Both the position numbers and the translations under genes were made by a program. A DNA stretch of 64,000 nt. Origin: Nocardia mikamii NBRC 108933 (GTDB lineage Bacteria > Actinomycetota > Actinomycetes > Mycobacteriales > Mycobacteriaceae). Location: assembly GCF_001613505.1 (NCBI RefSeq), contig NZ_BDCM01000004.1:1-64000 (forward strand). The letters run 5' to 3'. The notes under the pieces were generated by a model. It was not told where the DNA came from, did no database searches, and worked only from the letters and a program-made list of their open reading frames with translations. Each line of letters begins with the position of its first letter. Position 1 is the stretch's first letter. Of this stretch, positions 17,728 to 28,320 are shown piece after piece.

Positions 17728-20700
17728 TGCTCTCCCTTCCCGGGTGCATCGTCCGAGATCGCGGCCAGTTTCCGGGTCAGGTCGGCACCGATCTGCGAGA
17801 CGCGCGGTTCATCGATGATCTGGAGGTGGTCACCCGGGATGTGGATGACTTCCAGGTTGGGGATGTAACCATCCCATCCGCCGTTCGGTTGCCGATCGGC
17901 GAAACGAGGCTCGAGTTCGATGATGCCGTCGTGATAGCGGTCGGCGAGATAGAGCGTCACCTCGCCCTCGTAATGTGACGGTTGCGCCTTCTGCAGATCG
18001 CGCCCATCGAGCCACGAAGTGCGCTGATGCTCCAGCACACCGCCGGGGATCTTGACGTCCGCGAACTTGAGCAGGCTCATGATGATCTCGTACTGCTCTT
18101 CGTCGGAGGCGTCCGCGAGTTCCTGCAACATCTCGTCGTCCAGCTGACCCTCGATGCCGTAGGTCTTCTGCGCGAACGCCTGGAACCGCTCGATCCGGGC
18201 ACGACGGCCCTCCGGCGACGGGTCCTCGTCCTCCACCGGGATCGCCAGGTCGATCAGACCGACGAGCCGCACGTCGTCGCCCTCGGCACGCATGATCTGG
18301 GCGACCTGCAGTGCGAACACCGCACCCAGCGACCAGCCGTAGAGGACGTACGGACCGGAGGGGAAGATCTTGCGGATTTCGGCCGCGTATTCGCGGGCCC
18401 GCTCGGGAATCGACCCCTCGATCCGCTCGAAGCCGTACATCGGAGTGCCCTCCGGCAGCCGCTTGAGCAGTGGCTCGTACACGAGCGTGTTACCGCCCGA
18501 GGGGTGGAAGACGAAGATCGGGATCGCGGTCGAGCCCTCGGGCCGCGGCCGCAGCGGGCGGATGAAGCCCTCGACCTCGGTGGCCGAATCCTGGTGCCGG
18601 CGAACGATATCCGACAGCTGTTCGATCGTCTCGCAGTCGAGCACGTCGTCGACGTCGACGGTGCTGCCGACCCGGTCCGACAGGCGCGCGGCCAATTTCT
18701 CCGCGGTGTCCTCGTCGAGGATCGGCAGGGTGTTGAAGATGCCACCGGCCGACTTGCCGGTCACCATCGCCCACGCGGCGAAGGTCAACCGCTCGGCCGC
18801 ATCACGCGGGGGCACATCGGCTTCCGGTTCCTTGGTGCCCGCGCCCTGGCCGCCGCCGAACACTGCCGCCGCCTGCGCGGGAGCGGTACCGTTCTCGGAT
18901 CCGGTCTTCGCCTCGGCCACGTCGGCGGCGGGAGCAACCGTCTCGACCGGCTTCGGCTCGGCGGCCTCCACCTGCTGCTGCACCGCCGCGGCCGGATCTT
19001 CCCCGGCCTCCATCGCGGCCCGCGCGGCCGCGACGAAGTTGTCGTCCACGGTGAGCGAACCACCCTCGGCGGCTTGCTTTTCCGCCATCGCGGCGACCTC
19101 GTCGCGGTGCTCGATGGCGTAGCGCAGCACCTTGCCCACCTCGTTGAGGCTGGCATCGCGCACCGCGGAGACCTGCAGCGACGGGATGTCGAATTCGTAT
19201 TCGACGCGGTTCTTGATCCGCATCGCCATCAGCGAGTCGAGTCCCAGCTCCATCAGCGGGATCTCCATCGGCAGATCCTCCACGGCATAACCCATGGATT
19301 CGGCGGCGATGGTCGCCAGGCGCTCCTCGACGGTCTGCGTACCGTTCGGATCCCAGCGGTCGCCGAAACTCTCCGCGACGACGAGATCGGCTGTGCCGCT
19401 GTCGGTTTCGGCCGGGGCGGGAGCGGGCCGGACCGCGGCTGCCGGCGTTCCGTTGGTGGACGGTGCGCTCGCGGTCACCACCGCATCGAACAGCAGCCGG
19501 AAGGCAGCGCCCTCGCGGACGTGAACCTGCACCGAGGCTCCCCCCGGATGCGGGGTCAGCGTGGTGGTCAGGGTGCCGGAGCCCGGCAGCGGTGAGTGCG
19601 CGACGGTCGCACCCAGTGCCACCTCCGACAACACCTGCGCCGCAGCCGCATTCACCAGACCGGCCAGATCGGTGACGGCCGCGGCCGACACCTCCCAGGC
19701 GTGGCGGCCGTCGGGCAGCGCCACATGCGCACCGGGGGGGCGGCCGCTGCCCGAACCCGTCGCGATGCTGACCTTGGGCCAGTATTCCTTGCGCAGGAAG
19801 GCCGTTCGCGGCACGTCGGCGTACTCACCGGCGGGCAGCAGCGACACCAGATCGACCGGGTGGCCCTGCACATACAGCTGGGCCAAGGCGGAAATGACAC
19901 CCGCGGCCTCGTCCTCCTTACGCTTGAGCGTGGGGATGAGAGCGGCGTTGTGCACACCGGCGGCGAAGGTCGTACCCATCACCTGCATGAGCGCAACGGA
20001 ATTCGGCGCCAGTTCCAGGTAGGTGGTGATGCCGGCGTCGACCGCGCGGCGGATCGCGTTGGTGAAATACACCGAGCCGCGCATGTTGGTCACCCAGTAG
20101 TCGACGTCGTGCACCGGGTCCGAGCCGGCCTTGTACACGGTCGCCTTGTGCACGGTCGAGTAGAGATCCGTGGTCACCTTGGTCGGCTCGATACCGGCCA
20201 GCTCCGCGGCCAGCTCACCCAGCAGCGGATCCATCTGCGAGGTGTGCCCGGCGCCGCGGGTCTGCAGCACTCGCGCGAATTTGCCCTCGGCTTCGGCGCG
20301 CGCCACGATCGCGTGCACCTGATCCGGCGGGCCACCGATCACGGTGTTGGTCGGCGCGGCGTACACCGCGACCTCGAGATCCGGGTACTCCGGCAGCACC
20401 TTCTCGATATCTTCGGCGCTGTATTCGACCAGGGCCATATTGCGCACCTGGTCGTCGGTGATCATCTGCTCGCCCTCGCCCATCAGCCGCGACCGCGCGC
20501 AGATCACGCGCACCGCGTCCTCGAGCGGCAGGCCGCCGGAGATGTACGCGCCGGCCGCCTCACCCTGCGAATGCCCCACCACTCCGAAGGGTTCGGCGCC
20601 GTGCGCGCGCAGCAGCGCGGCGAGACCGAGCTGGATCGTGAACACGCCGACCTGCGAAGTGCCCACATCCCAGTCCTGGGCGTCGTCGAGGATCATCTCC

Positions 20701-23063
20701 TTGACCGAGTATCCGGCCTCGTCGACAACCAGCTCGTCGACCTCGTCCACGGTCCGGGCGAAGATCGAATTCTCCAGGTAGAGCTGCTTACCCATCTTCC
20801 GGTGGTGCGAGCCGAATCCGGCCAGCACCCACATCGGGCCCTGGGCGGCCGGGGAATCGGCGGTGAATACGCCCGGCCCCGGCTTACCGGCGGCGATAGC
20901 CCGCAATCCGGCCACGGCCTCCTCGTGGGTCTTCGCCAGCACCACGCCGCGCGAACGCCCGTGGTTGCGTTTGGCCAGCGACCGCGCCACATCCTCGAGC
21001 GGAGTAGCCTGTCCCGCTTCGGATTCCAGCCAGTCGGCGAGGTCGCTCGCGGCCCGGCGACGGCGTGACGGCAGATAGGCCGACACGGGCAGGATCACCG
21101 GCAGCGGCTCCGTGCGTTCCTGTGTCCACTCGGCCGCCTCGGCGACGGGCTCGGGTTCGGCCAGCGGATCGCTGCCCTCGACGATCGCCTCGGCACCGGC
21201 GAGCACATCGGTCGCCTCGTGATCGAGGCCGGCGTCGAGCGTCTCGGCGTCGGCCGAAGCACCCTGCGCGGCATCGTCTTTCGCCTCGGCGGCAGCGGCC
21301 GGGACGTATTCCTGGATGACCACGTGCGCGTTGGTGCCACCGAATCCGAATCCGGAGACGCCGATGGTGGCGATGCCGCTGTAGCGCGGGAATTCGGTCG
21401 GCTCGTCGACGACCTTCAGGTGCGCCTGATCGAACGGGATGAAGGGGCTCGGCCCCGCGTAGCCGATATTCGGCGGAATGACGTTGTGCTGCAACGCCAT
21501 GATCACTTTGGCGAGGGCGGCGGCACCGGCACCGGATTCGAGATGTCCGAAGTTGGTCTTCGCCGAACCCAGCAGCGCCGGCTTGTCGTCTTCGCGCCCA
21601 CGGCCGATCACCCGGCCGAGCGCGTCGGCCTCGATCGGATCGCCGATCGGGGTACCGGTGCCGTGCGCCTCGATGTAGTCGACGGTCGAGGGCGCGATAC
21701 CCGCATCCCGGTACGCACGGCGCAGCACATCGACCTGGGCATCCGGATTCGGGGCGACGATGCCGTTGGAGCGACCGTCGGAGTTGACGGCACTGCCCTT
21801 CACGACCGCGAGAATGCGGTCCCCGTCGCGTTCGGCGTCGGCCAGGCGCTTGAGCACCACCATGCCGGCACCTTCACTGCGGACCATGCCGTCGGCATCG
21901 GACGAGAACGCCTTGATGTGGCCGTCTTTCGCGACCGCGCCGATGGAATCGAATCCGAGCGTGATCGCCGGGGCCAGCAGCATGTTCACACCACCGGCCA
22001 GCGCCACGTCGGCGTCGCCGTTGCGCAGTGCGCGCACCGCGTCGTGCACCGCCACCAGGGTCGACGAGCATGCGGTGTCCACGGCTACCGAGGGACCGCG
22101 GAAGTCGTAGAAGTACGACACCCGGTTGGCGACGATCGCGGTGGAGCCGCCGGTGAGGGCATAGGCGTCGGCCGAGGCCGGAGCGTCGGCGTCCGACTTG
22201 CCCAGTCCCAGTGCGGCGATCAACGAGAAATCGTTGGTCGAGGTACCGATGAACACGCCGACCGATTCGCCCTTGAGGGTATTCGCCGGAATTCGCGCGT
22301 GCTCCAACGCTTCCCAGGTCAGCTCCATCATGAGCCGCTGCTGCGGGTCGACACGCTCGACCTCGACGGGCGACATCGCGAAGAATTCGGCGTCGAAGCC
22401 CTTGATCACGTCCTGGTCGAGGTAGCCGCCGAGGGTATTGCCCTTCTCCACGGCCGCCGCGATATCCGGATCGGCCAGGAATTCGGACCACCGCCCCTCG
22501 GGCAGGTCCCGGATGCCGTCACCCCGGTTGATCAGGAAGTCCCAGGTCGACTCCGGCGTATCGCCGGCCCCGGGCAAGCGCGTGGAGAGTCCGACGATGG
22601 CGATGTCGTGCGCCGCCCCCGGCTGATATCCGGCGGTGTAGAAGGCGTCGTCCGCCGCCTCTTCCGGCGTCTCCGGCTCACCGTTGATGATCCGCTCGGC
22701 GAGTGCCGCGATCGTCGGATGCTGATACACGATCGTCGCGTTCAGCAGTACGCCGGTGAGCTCTTCGATATCACCGCCCAGGGCGATGGCGTCACGGGAG
22801 GCCAGGCCGAATTCCTCCATCGGCCGGTCCACCGTGATCTGCTCCACCGGCTGGCCGGTGGCGTCGGCGACCCAGCGCTGCAGCCACTCGCGCAGCTCGG
22901 CCACCGACATATCGGTGCTGCCGGATTTCGCCGCGCCGCCCGGCTCGGTCACGCTCGGTTCGGTCGCAGTGGTCTGCTCCACCTCGGCGTTCGCGTCGCC
23001 GGTGGTCTCGGCGTCGGTGACGCCACTGGTCGCCGTCGTCTGGGTGCCCTCGTTGTCAGCCAT
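17724..23063 (-). CDS. pks13: Polyketide synthase Pks13 (mycolic acid condensase)
   Basis: A 1779-residue type I PKS that condenses the FadD32-activated meromycolate with a carboxylated fatty acid and releases it as a trehalose ester precursor. Domains in order: N-terminal ACP with Ser89 in GLASRD; ketosynthase with Cys332 (DTACSS), His467 (EAHGTG) and His507 (NFGHLE); acyltransferase with Ser832 (GHSQGE); second ACP with Ser1277 (LGLDSL); C-terminal thioesterase with Ser1578 (GWSLG) and His1746 (GDHLQ). All catalytic residues are present. No ketoreductase, dehydratase or enoyl reductase is visible, as expected. The ATG at 23063 has gagg 5-8 nt upstream; a TTG codon precedes it. Length is close to the 1733 residues of M. 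tuberculosis. Confidence 0.97.
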   Translation of the reverse strand: MADNEGTQTTATSGVTDAETTGDANAEVEQTTATEPSVTEPGGAAKSGSTDMSVAELREWLQRWVADATGQPVEQITVDRPMEEFGLASRDAIALGGDIEELTGVLLNATIVYQHPTIAALAERIINGEPETPEEAADDAFYTAGYQPGAAHDIAIVGLSTRLPGAGDTPESTWDFLINRGDGIRDLPEGRWSEFLADPDIAAAVEKGNTLGGYLDQDVIKGFDAEFFAMSPVEVERVDPQQRLMMELTWEALEHARIPANTLKGESVGVFIGTSTNDFSLIAALGLGKSDADAPASADAYALTGGSTAIVANRVSYFYDFRGPSVAVDTACSSTLVAVHDAVRALRNGDADVALAGGVNMLLAPAITLGFDSIGAVAKDGHIKAFSSDADGMVRSEGAGMVVLKRLADAERDGDRILAVVKGSAVNSDGRSNGIVAPNPDAQVDVLRRAYRDAGIAPSTVDYIEAHGTGTPIGDPIEADALGRVIGRGREDDKPALLGSAKTNFGHLESGAGAAALAKVIMALQHNVIPPNIGYAGPSPFIPFDQAHLKVVDEPTEFPRYSGIATIGVSGFGFGGTNAHVVIQEYVPAAAAEAKDDAAQGASADAETLDAGLDHEATDVLAGAEAIVEGSDPLAEPEPVAEAAEWTQERTEPLPVILPVSAYLPSRRRRAASDLADWLESEAGQATPLEDVARSLAKRNHGRSRGVVLAKTHEEAVAGLRAIAAGKPGPGVFTADSPAAQGPMWVLAGFGSHHRKMGKQLYLENSIFARTVDEVDELVVDEAGYSVKEMILDDAQDWDVGTSQVGVFTIQLGLAALLRAHGAEPFGVVGHSQGEAAGAYISGGLPLEDAVRVICARSRLMGEGEQMITDDQVRNMALVEYSAEDIEKVLPEYPDLEVAVYAAPTNTVIGGPPDQVHAIVARAEAEGKFARVLQTRGAGHTSQMDPLLGELAAELAGIEPTKVTTDLYSTVHKATVYKAGSDPVHDVDYWVTNMRGSVYFTNAIRRAVDAGITTYLELAPNSVALMQVMGTTFAAGVHNAALIPTLKRKEDEAAGVISALAQLYVQGHPVDLVSLLPAGEYADVPRTAFLRKEYWPKVSIATGSGSGRPPGAHVALPDGRHAWEVSAAAVTDLAGLVNAAAAQVLSEVALGATVAHSPLPGSGTLTTTLTPHPGGASVQVHVREGAAFRLLFDAVVTASAPSTNGTPAAAVRPAPAPAETDSGTADLVVAESFGDRWDPNGTQTVEERLATIAAESMGYAVEDLPMEIPLMELGLDSLMAMRIKNRVEYEFDIPSLQVSAVRDASLNEVGKVLRYAIEHRDEVAAMAEKQAAEGGSLTVDDNFVAAARAAMEAGEDPAAAVQQQVEAAEPKPVETVAPAADVAEAKTGSENGTAPAQAAAVFGGGQGAGTKEPEADVPPRDAAERLTFAAWAMVTGKSAGGIFNTLPILDEDTAEKLAARLSDRVGSTVDVDDVLDCETIEQLSDIVRRHQDSATEVEGFIRPLRPRPEGSTAIPIFVFHPSGGNTLVYEPLLKRLPEGTPMYGFERIEGSIPERAREYAAEIRKIFPSGPYVLYGWSLGAVFALQVAQIMRAEGDDVRLVGLIDLAIPVEDEDPSPEGRRARIERFQAFAQKTYGIEGQLDDEMLQELADASDEEQYEIIMSLLKFADVKIPGGVLEHQRTSWLDGRDLQKAQPSHYEGEVTLYLADRYHDGIIELEPRFADRQPNGGWDGYIPNLEVIHIPGDHLQIIDEPRVSQIGADLTRKLAAISDDAPGKGEQ

Positions 23064-23128
23064 CAATTCCTCAAGCTACCTGTGTGCGAATGTTGCGCGG
23101 GCGGGGATTGACAGCCGATTCGCCGTCA

Positions 23129-23155
23129 TGTGGATAAGTGGCGGGTTGTGGACAA
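23129..23155 (+). other. DnaA-box 9-mer with a degenerate second copy upstream of pks13
   Basis: TGTGGATAA at 23129-23137 is a perfect DnaA-box complement, and TGTGGACAA at 23147-23155 differs by one base; both lie in the 244-bp spacer between fadD32 and pks13. The rest of that spacer shows no gene. The arrangement resembles the pair after aftA. Confidence 0.4.
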
Positions 23156-23307
23156 CTCGCCACGCAGCGCGCGTTCCCCCGGCGATTCCACACCGCCGCC
23201 GGATGCCGGCCGACCCGTCGAACGGGCACGTCACAGCGACCAACGGACCGGCCGGGGCGACGAGAAACCCCGATCTCGGCACGGTGGGAAATCACCGGGA
23301 GCACGAC

Positions 23308-25230
23308 TTACTCTTCGTCCGGTGCGTCGGGGAAGGCCTGCTGCTGATAACCACCGCGCAGAGTGCCCTCCAGATACGCGGCCCGGCACGCCCGGCGCGC
23401 CAGCTTGCCGCTCGAGGTACGCGGAATCGAACCCGCGGGCACCAGCAGCACGTCGCGCACGGTCACGCCGTGACGCTGCGACAGCGCACCGCGCACCGCG
23501 TCGGCGATCGGCTGTGGGTCGGCCTTGTGCGCGCCCGGACCCCGCTCGGCCACGATCACCAACTGCTCGGAGGCATCGTCGGCGTCGTACTTCAGCCCGG
23601 CGTGGCTGTCCGCGGCGAAGACCTCGGCCGGCAGCTGATTCGCCGGCACCGAGAACGCCGCGATGAAGCCCGGGCGCAGCATCTTGCTGGCCTCCTGCGC
23701 GGAGAACTCCAGATCCTGCGGGTAGTGGTTGCGGCCGTCGACGATCACCAGGTCCTTGACGCGGCCGGTGATGTACAGTTCGCCGTCGACGTAGACGCCG
23801 TAGTCGCCGGTGCGCAGCCAGATCGCGTCGTCGGGGGTGCCCGCCGCGTGCGAGCCCTCGGGCTGGCGGTTGGTCAGCAGATTCTTGAAGGTCTTGCGAG
23901 TTTCCTCCTCGCGACCCCAGTAGCCGATGCCGATGTTGTTGCCGTGCAACCAGATTTCGCCGACGCGGCCCTCGGGCAGTTCCTGAGCGCCCTCGGGATC
24001 GTCGATCGATTCCGGGTCGACGATCGCGGCCCACTGCGACAGCGCGATGTAGCCACAGCTCACCTGCGCGATAGCGTTCGGCGCGCCCTGGTCGACCTTC
24101 ACCACACGTCCGGCGTTGAGCTCGTTGCGGTCGACGTAGATGACCTTGGCCTCGTCCTCGGCCCGCGTCGCGGAGACGAACAGCGTCGCCTCGGCCATGC
24201 CGTAGCAGGGCTTGATCGCGGTCTTCGGCAGCCCGTAGGGGGCGAAGGCGTCGTTGAACTTCTTCATCGACGAGGTGGTCACCGGCTCACTGCCGTTGAT
24301 CAGGCCGATCACGTTCGACAGATCCAGCGTTTCGCCGTTCTTCGGCAGACCGCGCGCCGCGGCGTGCTCGAAGGCGAAGTTCGGAGCGGCGGCGAAGGTG
24401 CCGGCGCCGTCGGACACCGCGGCGAGCTCGGAGATCCAGCGGCCCGGGCGCCGGACGAAGGCGCTCGGCGACATGATGGTGATGTACTTGCCGCCGATGG
24501 CCGGCAGGATCACGCACAGCAGGCCCATGTCGTGGTAGAGCGGCAGCCAGGTGACACCGCGCGAATTCCAGTCCAGGTTGATGGCGTTGACCATCTGCAG
24601 CAGGTTGGTGCCGACCGCGCGGTGGGTGATCTCCACACCGGCCGGAGTCCGGGTCGAACCCGAGGTGTACTGCAGGTAGGCGATGTCGTCGACGGCCAGA
24701 TCCGGCCGCACCCAGGACTCGCCGAGGGTGTCGGGCACGGCGTCGACGGCGATGATGCGCGGACGCTGCGCGGCCGGCAGCGGCCGGAAGAACTGGCGCA
24801 CGCCGGCGGCCGAGGAGCTGGCCGTCAGAATCGCCGACGGCTTGCAGTCGCCCAGTACGGCGTGCAACCGGTCGGTGTGGCCCGGCTCGTCCGGATCGAA
24901 CAGCGGCACGGCGATGGTGCCGGCGTAGATGGCGGCGAAGAAGGAGATCACATAGTCCAGGCCCTGCGGCGCCAGAATCGCCACCCGGTCGCCCGGTTCG
25001 GTCACCTGTTGCAGGCGAGCGGCCACCGCGCGCAGCCGGACGCCGAATTCCTTCCAGGTCAGGTCCTGGTACTCCCCGTCGCGCTCGCGGGAGTAGTCGA
25101 TATAGCGATACGCAAGATCGTTCGCATCGTTGCGGGTGTGCTTCTCGACGTAATCGACCAGGGTGCGGCCCTCGGGAATTGTGATGTTCCCGGTTTCGTC
25201 CAGGTAATCGTCGAAAGTCTCGTCCGTCAT
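23308..25230 (-). CDS. fadD32: Long-chain fatty-acid--AMP ligase FadD32
   Basis: A 640-residue adenylating enzyme of the FAAL group that activates meromycolic acid as acyl-AMP and loads it on the N-terminal ACP of Pks13. The P-loop-like [11 protein letters not shown], the FAAL-type [12 protein letters not shown] and the C-terminal-domain hinge region near [20 protein letters not shown] are all visible. I chose ATG 25230 because a strong ribosome-binding site (ggaggagaagga) directly precedes it; the open frame extends 12 codons further without such a signal. It has the same direction as pks13 but a 244-bp spacer, so separate promoters are possible. Confidence 0.95.
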   Translation of the reverse strand: MTDETFDDYLDETGNITIPEGRTLVDYVEKHTRNDANDLAYRYIDYSRERDGEYQDLTWKEFGVRLRAVAARLQQVTEPGDRVAILAPQGLDYVISFFAAIYAGTIAVPLFDPDEPGHTDRLHAVLGDCKPSAILTASSSAAGVRQFFRPLPAAQRPRIIAVDAVPDTLGESWVRPDLAVDDIAYLQYTSGSTRTPAGVEITHRAVGTNLLQMVNAINLDWNSRGVTWLPLYHDMGLLCVILPAIGGKYITIMSPSAFVRRPGRWISELAAVSDGAGTFAAAPNFAFEHAAARGLPKNGETLDLSNVIGLINGSEPVTTSSMKKFNDAFAPYGLPKTAIKPCYGMAEATLFVSATRAEDEAKVIYVDRNELNAGRVVKVDQGAPNAIAQVSCGYIALSQWAAIVDPESIDDPEGAQELPEGRVGEIWLHGNNIGIGYWGREEETRKTFKNLLTNRQPEGSHAAGTPDDAIWLRTGDYGVYVDGELYITGRVKDLVIVDGRNHYPQDLEFSAQEASKMLRPGFIAAFSVPANQLPAEVFAADSHAGLKYDADDASEQLVIVAERGPGAHKADPQPIADAVRGALSQRHGVTVRDVLLVPAGSIPRTSSGKLARRACRAAYLEGTLRGGYQQQAFPDAPDEE

Positions 25231-25472
25231 TCCTTCTCCTCCGAGGCACACGCAGCACGGCGACATGGCCGCTGTTACCTGTGAGGCCCCGACTCTCTTT
25301 CACCCGCGGGCGCTCTGTGGTGCGAGAGCTTGCCTGCAGCTTTTTCCGGTGGTCTGCGCGGTGACCACCTATCGGCTAGATGTACTCGAGCCAGGGACAT
25401 GTTACAGAGCAGGCCCCGAAGCGGTCTCCGGAGCGAGCCGAACGATTCCCCGGCCTGCACGGTGGCGACTCG

Positions 25473-26507
25473 CTACGGCTCCTCTCGCAGCAAGGGGATC
25501 ACCGGTGCGAAAGCATCCATCTGGGTCGGAAACACTCCGACATAGGACATCGATGTCAATCGCCGCACGTTACGGATCTGCTCGGCGATCTCCTCGAATG
25601 TGCCGATGGCCACATAGGGCGAATTCAGGATGTCTTCCACCGACAGCTGGACATCGACCTCGAGATCCGGGTGCAAACCCTTGTCGAGGGCGGCCAACGC
25701 CATCTCGGCCGTACGCTCGCGATCGTCGGTGATCACGACGGCGGTGACGGTCCAGTTGAGTTCGATGTCGGGGAACCGGTCCCCGGCGGCCTCCTTGATG
25801 AGATTCACCTTCTCGATGGTCTTCTCGAGGGTGATTCCCGACAGCAGGCCCTTACCGGTCTTGGTCGTGCGCGGCACCACCGAGATGATGTCGGCGTGCT
25901 TGGCGGCCAGCCGCAACATCTTGGGGCCGCCACCGCCGGTCACCAGCGGCGGACGCGGGCCCTGCCGCGGCCGCGGCGTGCCCTTGATGCCACGCACCTG
26001 ATAGTGCTTGCCCTCGAAATGGCATTCCTGCCCGCGCAGGAGCACGTCGAGAATGGTCAGCGCCTCGTCCAGCTTCTCCAATCGCACGCCGGGCGATTCG
26101 TAGGGCAGGCCGGCGGCGTCGAATTCGCTCTTGATCCAGCCCGCGCCGACACCGAGTTCGAGCCGCCCGCGCGAGAGCACATCGATCGTCGCGGCGTCCT
26201 TGGCCAGCACCACCGGATGCCGGAAACCGTTGGCCAGCACCGAGGTTCCGATCCGGATACGGTCGGTGGCCACGGCGAGCGCGCCGAGCGCGGCGATCGG
26301 CCCGACCTGGGGGCCGAGGTGGTCCGGAATCGCGAAGGAGTCGTATCCGTATTCCTCGGCCTGCTGGGCGAGCTTGACGAATTTCCGCGCACCGCCCTCC
26401 TGCTGATTTCCCTCACCTGCAGCAGCGAATCGGAACGCGCGCGCCGGAACACCCAGCGCTGTCATCTCGACACCGCTGGTCGCGCCGGCGGCGGCGGCTT
26501 CTGTCAT
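25473..26507 (-). CDS. LLM-class (F420-dependent) oxidoreductase
   Basis: A 344-residue luciferase-like TIM-barrel protein. Family features: N-terminal FRFA, YDSFAIPDHLGPQVGPIAALGALA, RIRIGTSVLANGFRHPVVLAKDAATID, and RLELGVGAGWIKSEFDAAG, then a C-terminal TFEEIAEQI region. This pattern matches the TIGR03621 (MSMEG_2516-type) group predicted to use coenzyme F420; the substrate is unknown. The ATG at 26507 starts MTEAAAAG and has aggagcagagag upstream; a longer open frame lacks a good start. It sits between the cutinase-like gene and fadD32, where M. tuberculosis has no such gene. Confidence 0.85.
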   Translation of the reverse strand: MTEAAAAGATSGVEMTALGVPARAFRFAAAGEGNQQEGGARKFVKLAQQAEEYGYDSFAIPDHLGPQVGPIAALGALAVATDRIRIGTSVLANGFRHPVVLAKDAATIDVLSRGRLELGVGAGWIKSEFDAAGLPYESPGVRLEKLDEALTILDVLLRGQECHFEGKHYQVRGIKGTPRPRQGPRPPLVTGGGGPKMLRLAAKHADIISVVPRTTKTGKGLLSGITLEKTIEKVNLIKEAAGDRFPDIELNWTVTAVVITDDRERTAEMALAALDKGLHPDLEVDVQLSVEDILNSPYVAIGTFEEIAEQIRNVRRLTSMSYVGVFPTQMDAFAPVIPLLREEP

Positions 26508-26645
26508 GAACTCTCTGCTCCTGGCTGTGCGGATGTGCGCTGTGGCGCGATCATCGCTGCACTTTACAGCCTTCACCAAAATCTGAGTGACCCTCGGGTT
26601 TACTTTTTTTCGGGGACCTCCGGCGGCCGCGGTCACCGCCGGTTG

Positions 26646-27632
26646 TCAGCCGTGCGGCGGGTGGGGGGCGTCCTTGATCAAACCCTCGGCCCAGGCGGCC
26701 GCCCACTGGGTGGCGGTGGTGCCCTGATCGTCCACCTGGAAGGTGTTGTAGAGACTGTGCACCGGATTGCCGACGGCATGCACCAGGGTCATCAGGCTGG
26801 GCACGATATTCAGCGGATTAAGCGCCTGCGGCGGGGCATCGCAGATCAGGTCCCCGGGAGCGCAGATGGTGTTCGTGCGCCCGGCGAGCGCACCGAACCC
26901 GCCGCGCGGCCCGGTCATCGTGATGCCCGGAACCGACAGGCCCTTCAGCGCGACCTCCGCGCCCACGCCGGGCGGGGAGATCCCGATCTCACCGGCCTGC
27001 CCGGGGCCGCTCACGCGACGGCCGTCGGCGATCAGTGTGACGCCGAGAACCTGGTCGGCGGCGACCGGGCCCTGCCCGGCGCCGATCTGCGCCGCGATAT
27101 CACCGGCGATCACGGCGCCCTGGGAGAATCCGGCGATCACATAGTTCGTGAGCGGGCAGTTCTTCGACATATCGGTCAGTTCCGCCAGCGCACGCTGGGT
27201 GCCCTCGGACCGGCTGTTGTTGTAGGACGACTGACCGTCCGGCGGAATCGCGATCGGATTCGAGAATTGCGCGACGTAGGGAACGGTGTAGACGTCGAGC
27301 CGGGACTCCGGGAACTGCTGCCGCACGGGGTTGGTCACATGCAGCATCAGCGACGCCGGATTGGCCGTCGGATCGTGCGGATCGTCGTTACTGTTCGACT
27401 CCCAGGTACCGGGAATCGCCAGTAACTGCACATCCGGGCAGGACGCCGGCTGGCTGGCGGGCTTACCCGGCTTCGACGGTCCCGGCTTCGGGACGTGCAA
27501 CCGGCCCGCGAGCACGAACCACAGCACCAGCGCCACGATCGCAACCAGGACCGCGATCAGCACGAACAGCAGACAACCCGGCCGCCGGTTGCCGCCGCCC
27601 CCCGCATATCCGGAACGACGTCGCGCGTTCAC
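26646..27632 (-). CDS. Cutinase-family serine esterase, Rv3802c-like
   Basis: A 328-residue membrane-anchored serine esterase. One N-terminal membrane segment (residues 21-43) is followed by a periplasmic cutinase-type alpha/beta-hydrolase domain. The nucleophile is Ser170 in AGFSQGAV; Asp261 within the CAPGDLIC cysteine loop and His292 complete the expected triad. M. tuberculosis Rv3802c, at the same place in the cluster, is an essential phospholipase/thioesterase tied to mycolate metabolism. The GTG start overlaps the stop of the upstream lipoprotein by 4 bp, so the two are coupled. Confidence 0.92.
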   Translation of the reverse strand: MNARRRSGYAGGGGNRRPGCLLFVLIAVLVAIVALVLWFVLAGRLHVPKPGPSKPGKPASQPASCPDVQLLAIPGTWESNSNDDPHDPTANPASLMLHVTNPVRQQFPESRLDVYTVPYVAQFSNPIAIPPDGQSSYNNSRSEGTQRALAELTDMSKNCPLTNYVIAGFSQGAVIAGDIAAQIGAGQGPVAADQVLGVTLIADGRRVSGPGQAGEIGISPPGVGAEVALKGLSVPGITMTGPRGGFGALAGRTNTICAPGDLICDAPPQALNPLNIVPSLMTLVHAVGNPVHSLYNTFQVDDQGTTATQWAAAWAEGLIKDAPHPPHG

Positions 27633-28177
27633 TTGTTGCAGTAGGACTGGGTCGCGACGTCGATGTAGATCTGGCCCGCCTGTTCAACCGACATCTTCTG
27701 CGGATCGAAGGACGGGTCGGTGCCCGCCATCGCGTTCACGAACGTCTTGACCTCTTGATCGGAGGCGCCGCTCGCCTTGCTCTGGCAGACGTAATTGGCC
27801 GCGGTGATCGCGATGTCCGGGCTGGAGGGATTCACCCCGCGCTTCTTCAACTCGTCCAGATAGGCCTGATCCTTCGCCGACAGCTGCGTGTTGTCGCCCG
27901 CGTTCGGCTGCGCCGGCTCGGGACGTTCGTTCGCGGTGCTGGTGGCCGGGGCCTGCTCCTGGCTGGGCTCGGGCGCCGCCGGCGCGGTGGTCGGCGCGCC
28001 CTGTGCCGCCGGAACCGTGGCGGTCGTGGTGGATGGCTTCAACGTGGGCGTGCTCGACGCCGTGGAATCGTTACCGCCGCAGGCGGCCAGTAATCCGGTC
28101 GCCGCCAGCGCGACCATGATGCCGGCGACCTTGCCACCAGCGATGTACCGTTCTCCGACCGGACGGGTCCGAAGCAT
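27629..28177 (-). CDS. DUF732 lipoprotein
   Basis: A 182-residue secreted lipoprotein. The signal peptide ends in the lipobox LLAAC (Cys33), then a long Pro/Ala/Thr-rich linker (about residues 40-95) spans the wall, and the C-terminal DUF732 domain contains DQAYLDELKKRGVNPSS, with two cysteines (near VCQSK and the C-terminal SYCNK) that may form a disulfide. DUF732 proteins are common and uncharacterised in Mycobacteriales. Coupling with the cutinase-like gene by a 4-bp overlap suggests the two act together at the membrane-wall interface. Confidence 0.9.
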   Translation of the reverse strand: MLRTRPVGERYIAGGKVAGIMVALAATGLLAACGGNDSTASSTPTLKPSTTTATVPAAQGAPTTAPAAPEPSQEQAPATSTANERPEPAQPNAGDNTQLSAKDQAYLDELKKRGVNPSSPDIAITAANYVCQSKASGASDQEVKTFVNAMAGTDPSFDPQKMSVEQAGQIYIDVATQSYCNK

Positions 28178-28320
28178 GAATCGTGTCCTCGATCTAGTTC
28201 GCTAAAGGCTAGAGCTTCTTCCAAGGCCTAGCAGGTCGCGCTCCAGGTTAACGGCAACCGGCGCGGACAGGGATCCCATGTCCGGAACCCTCATCAACCA
28301 CTTAAAGGTGATTTATCGCC

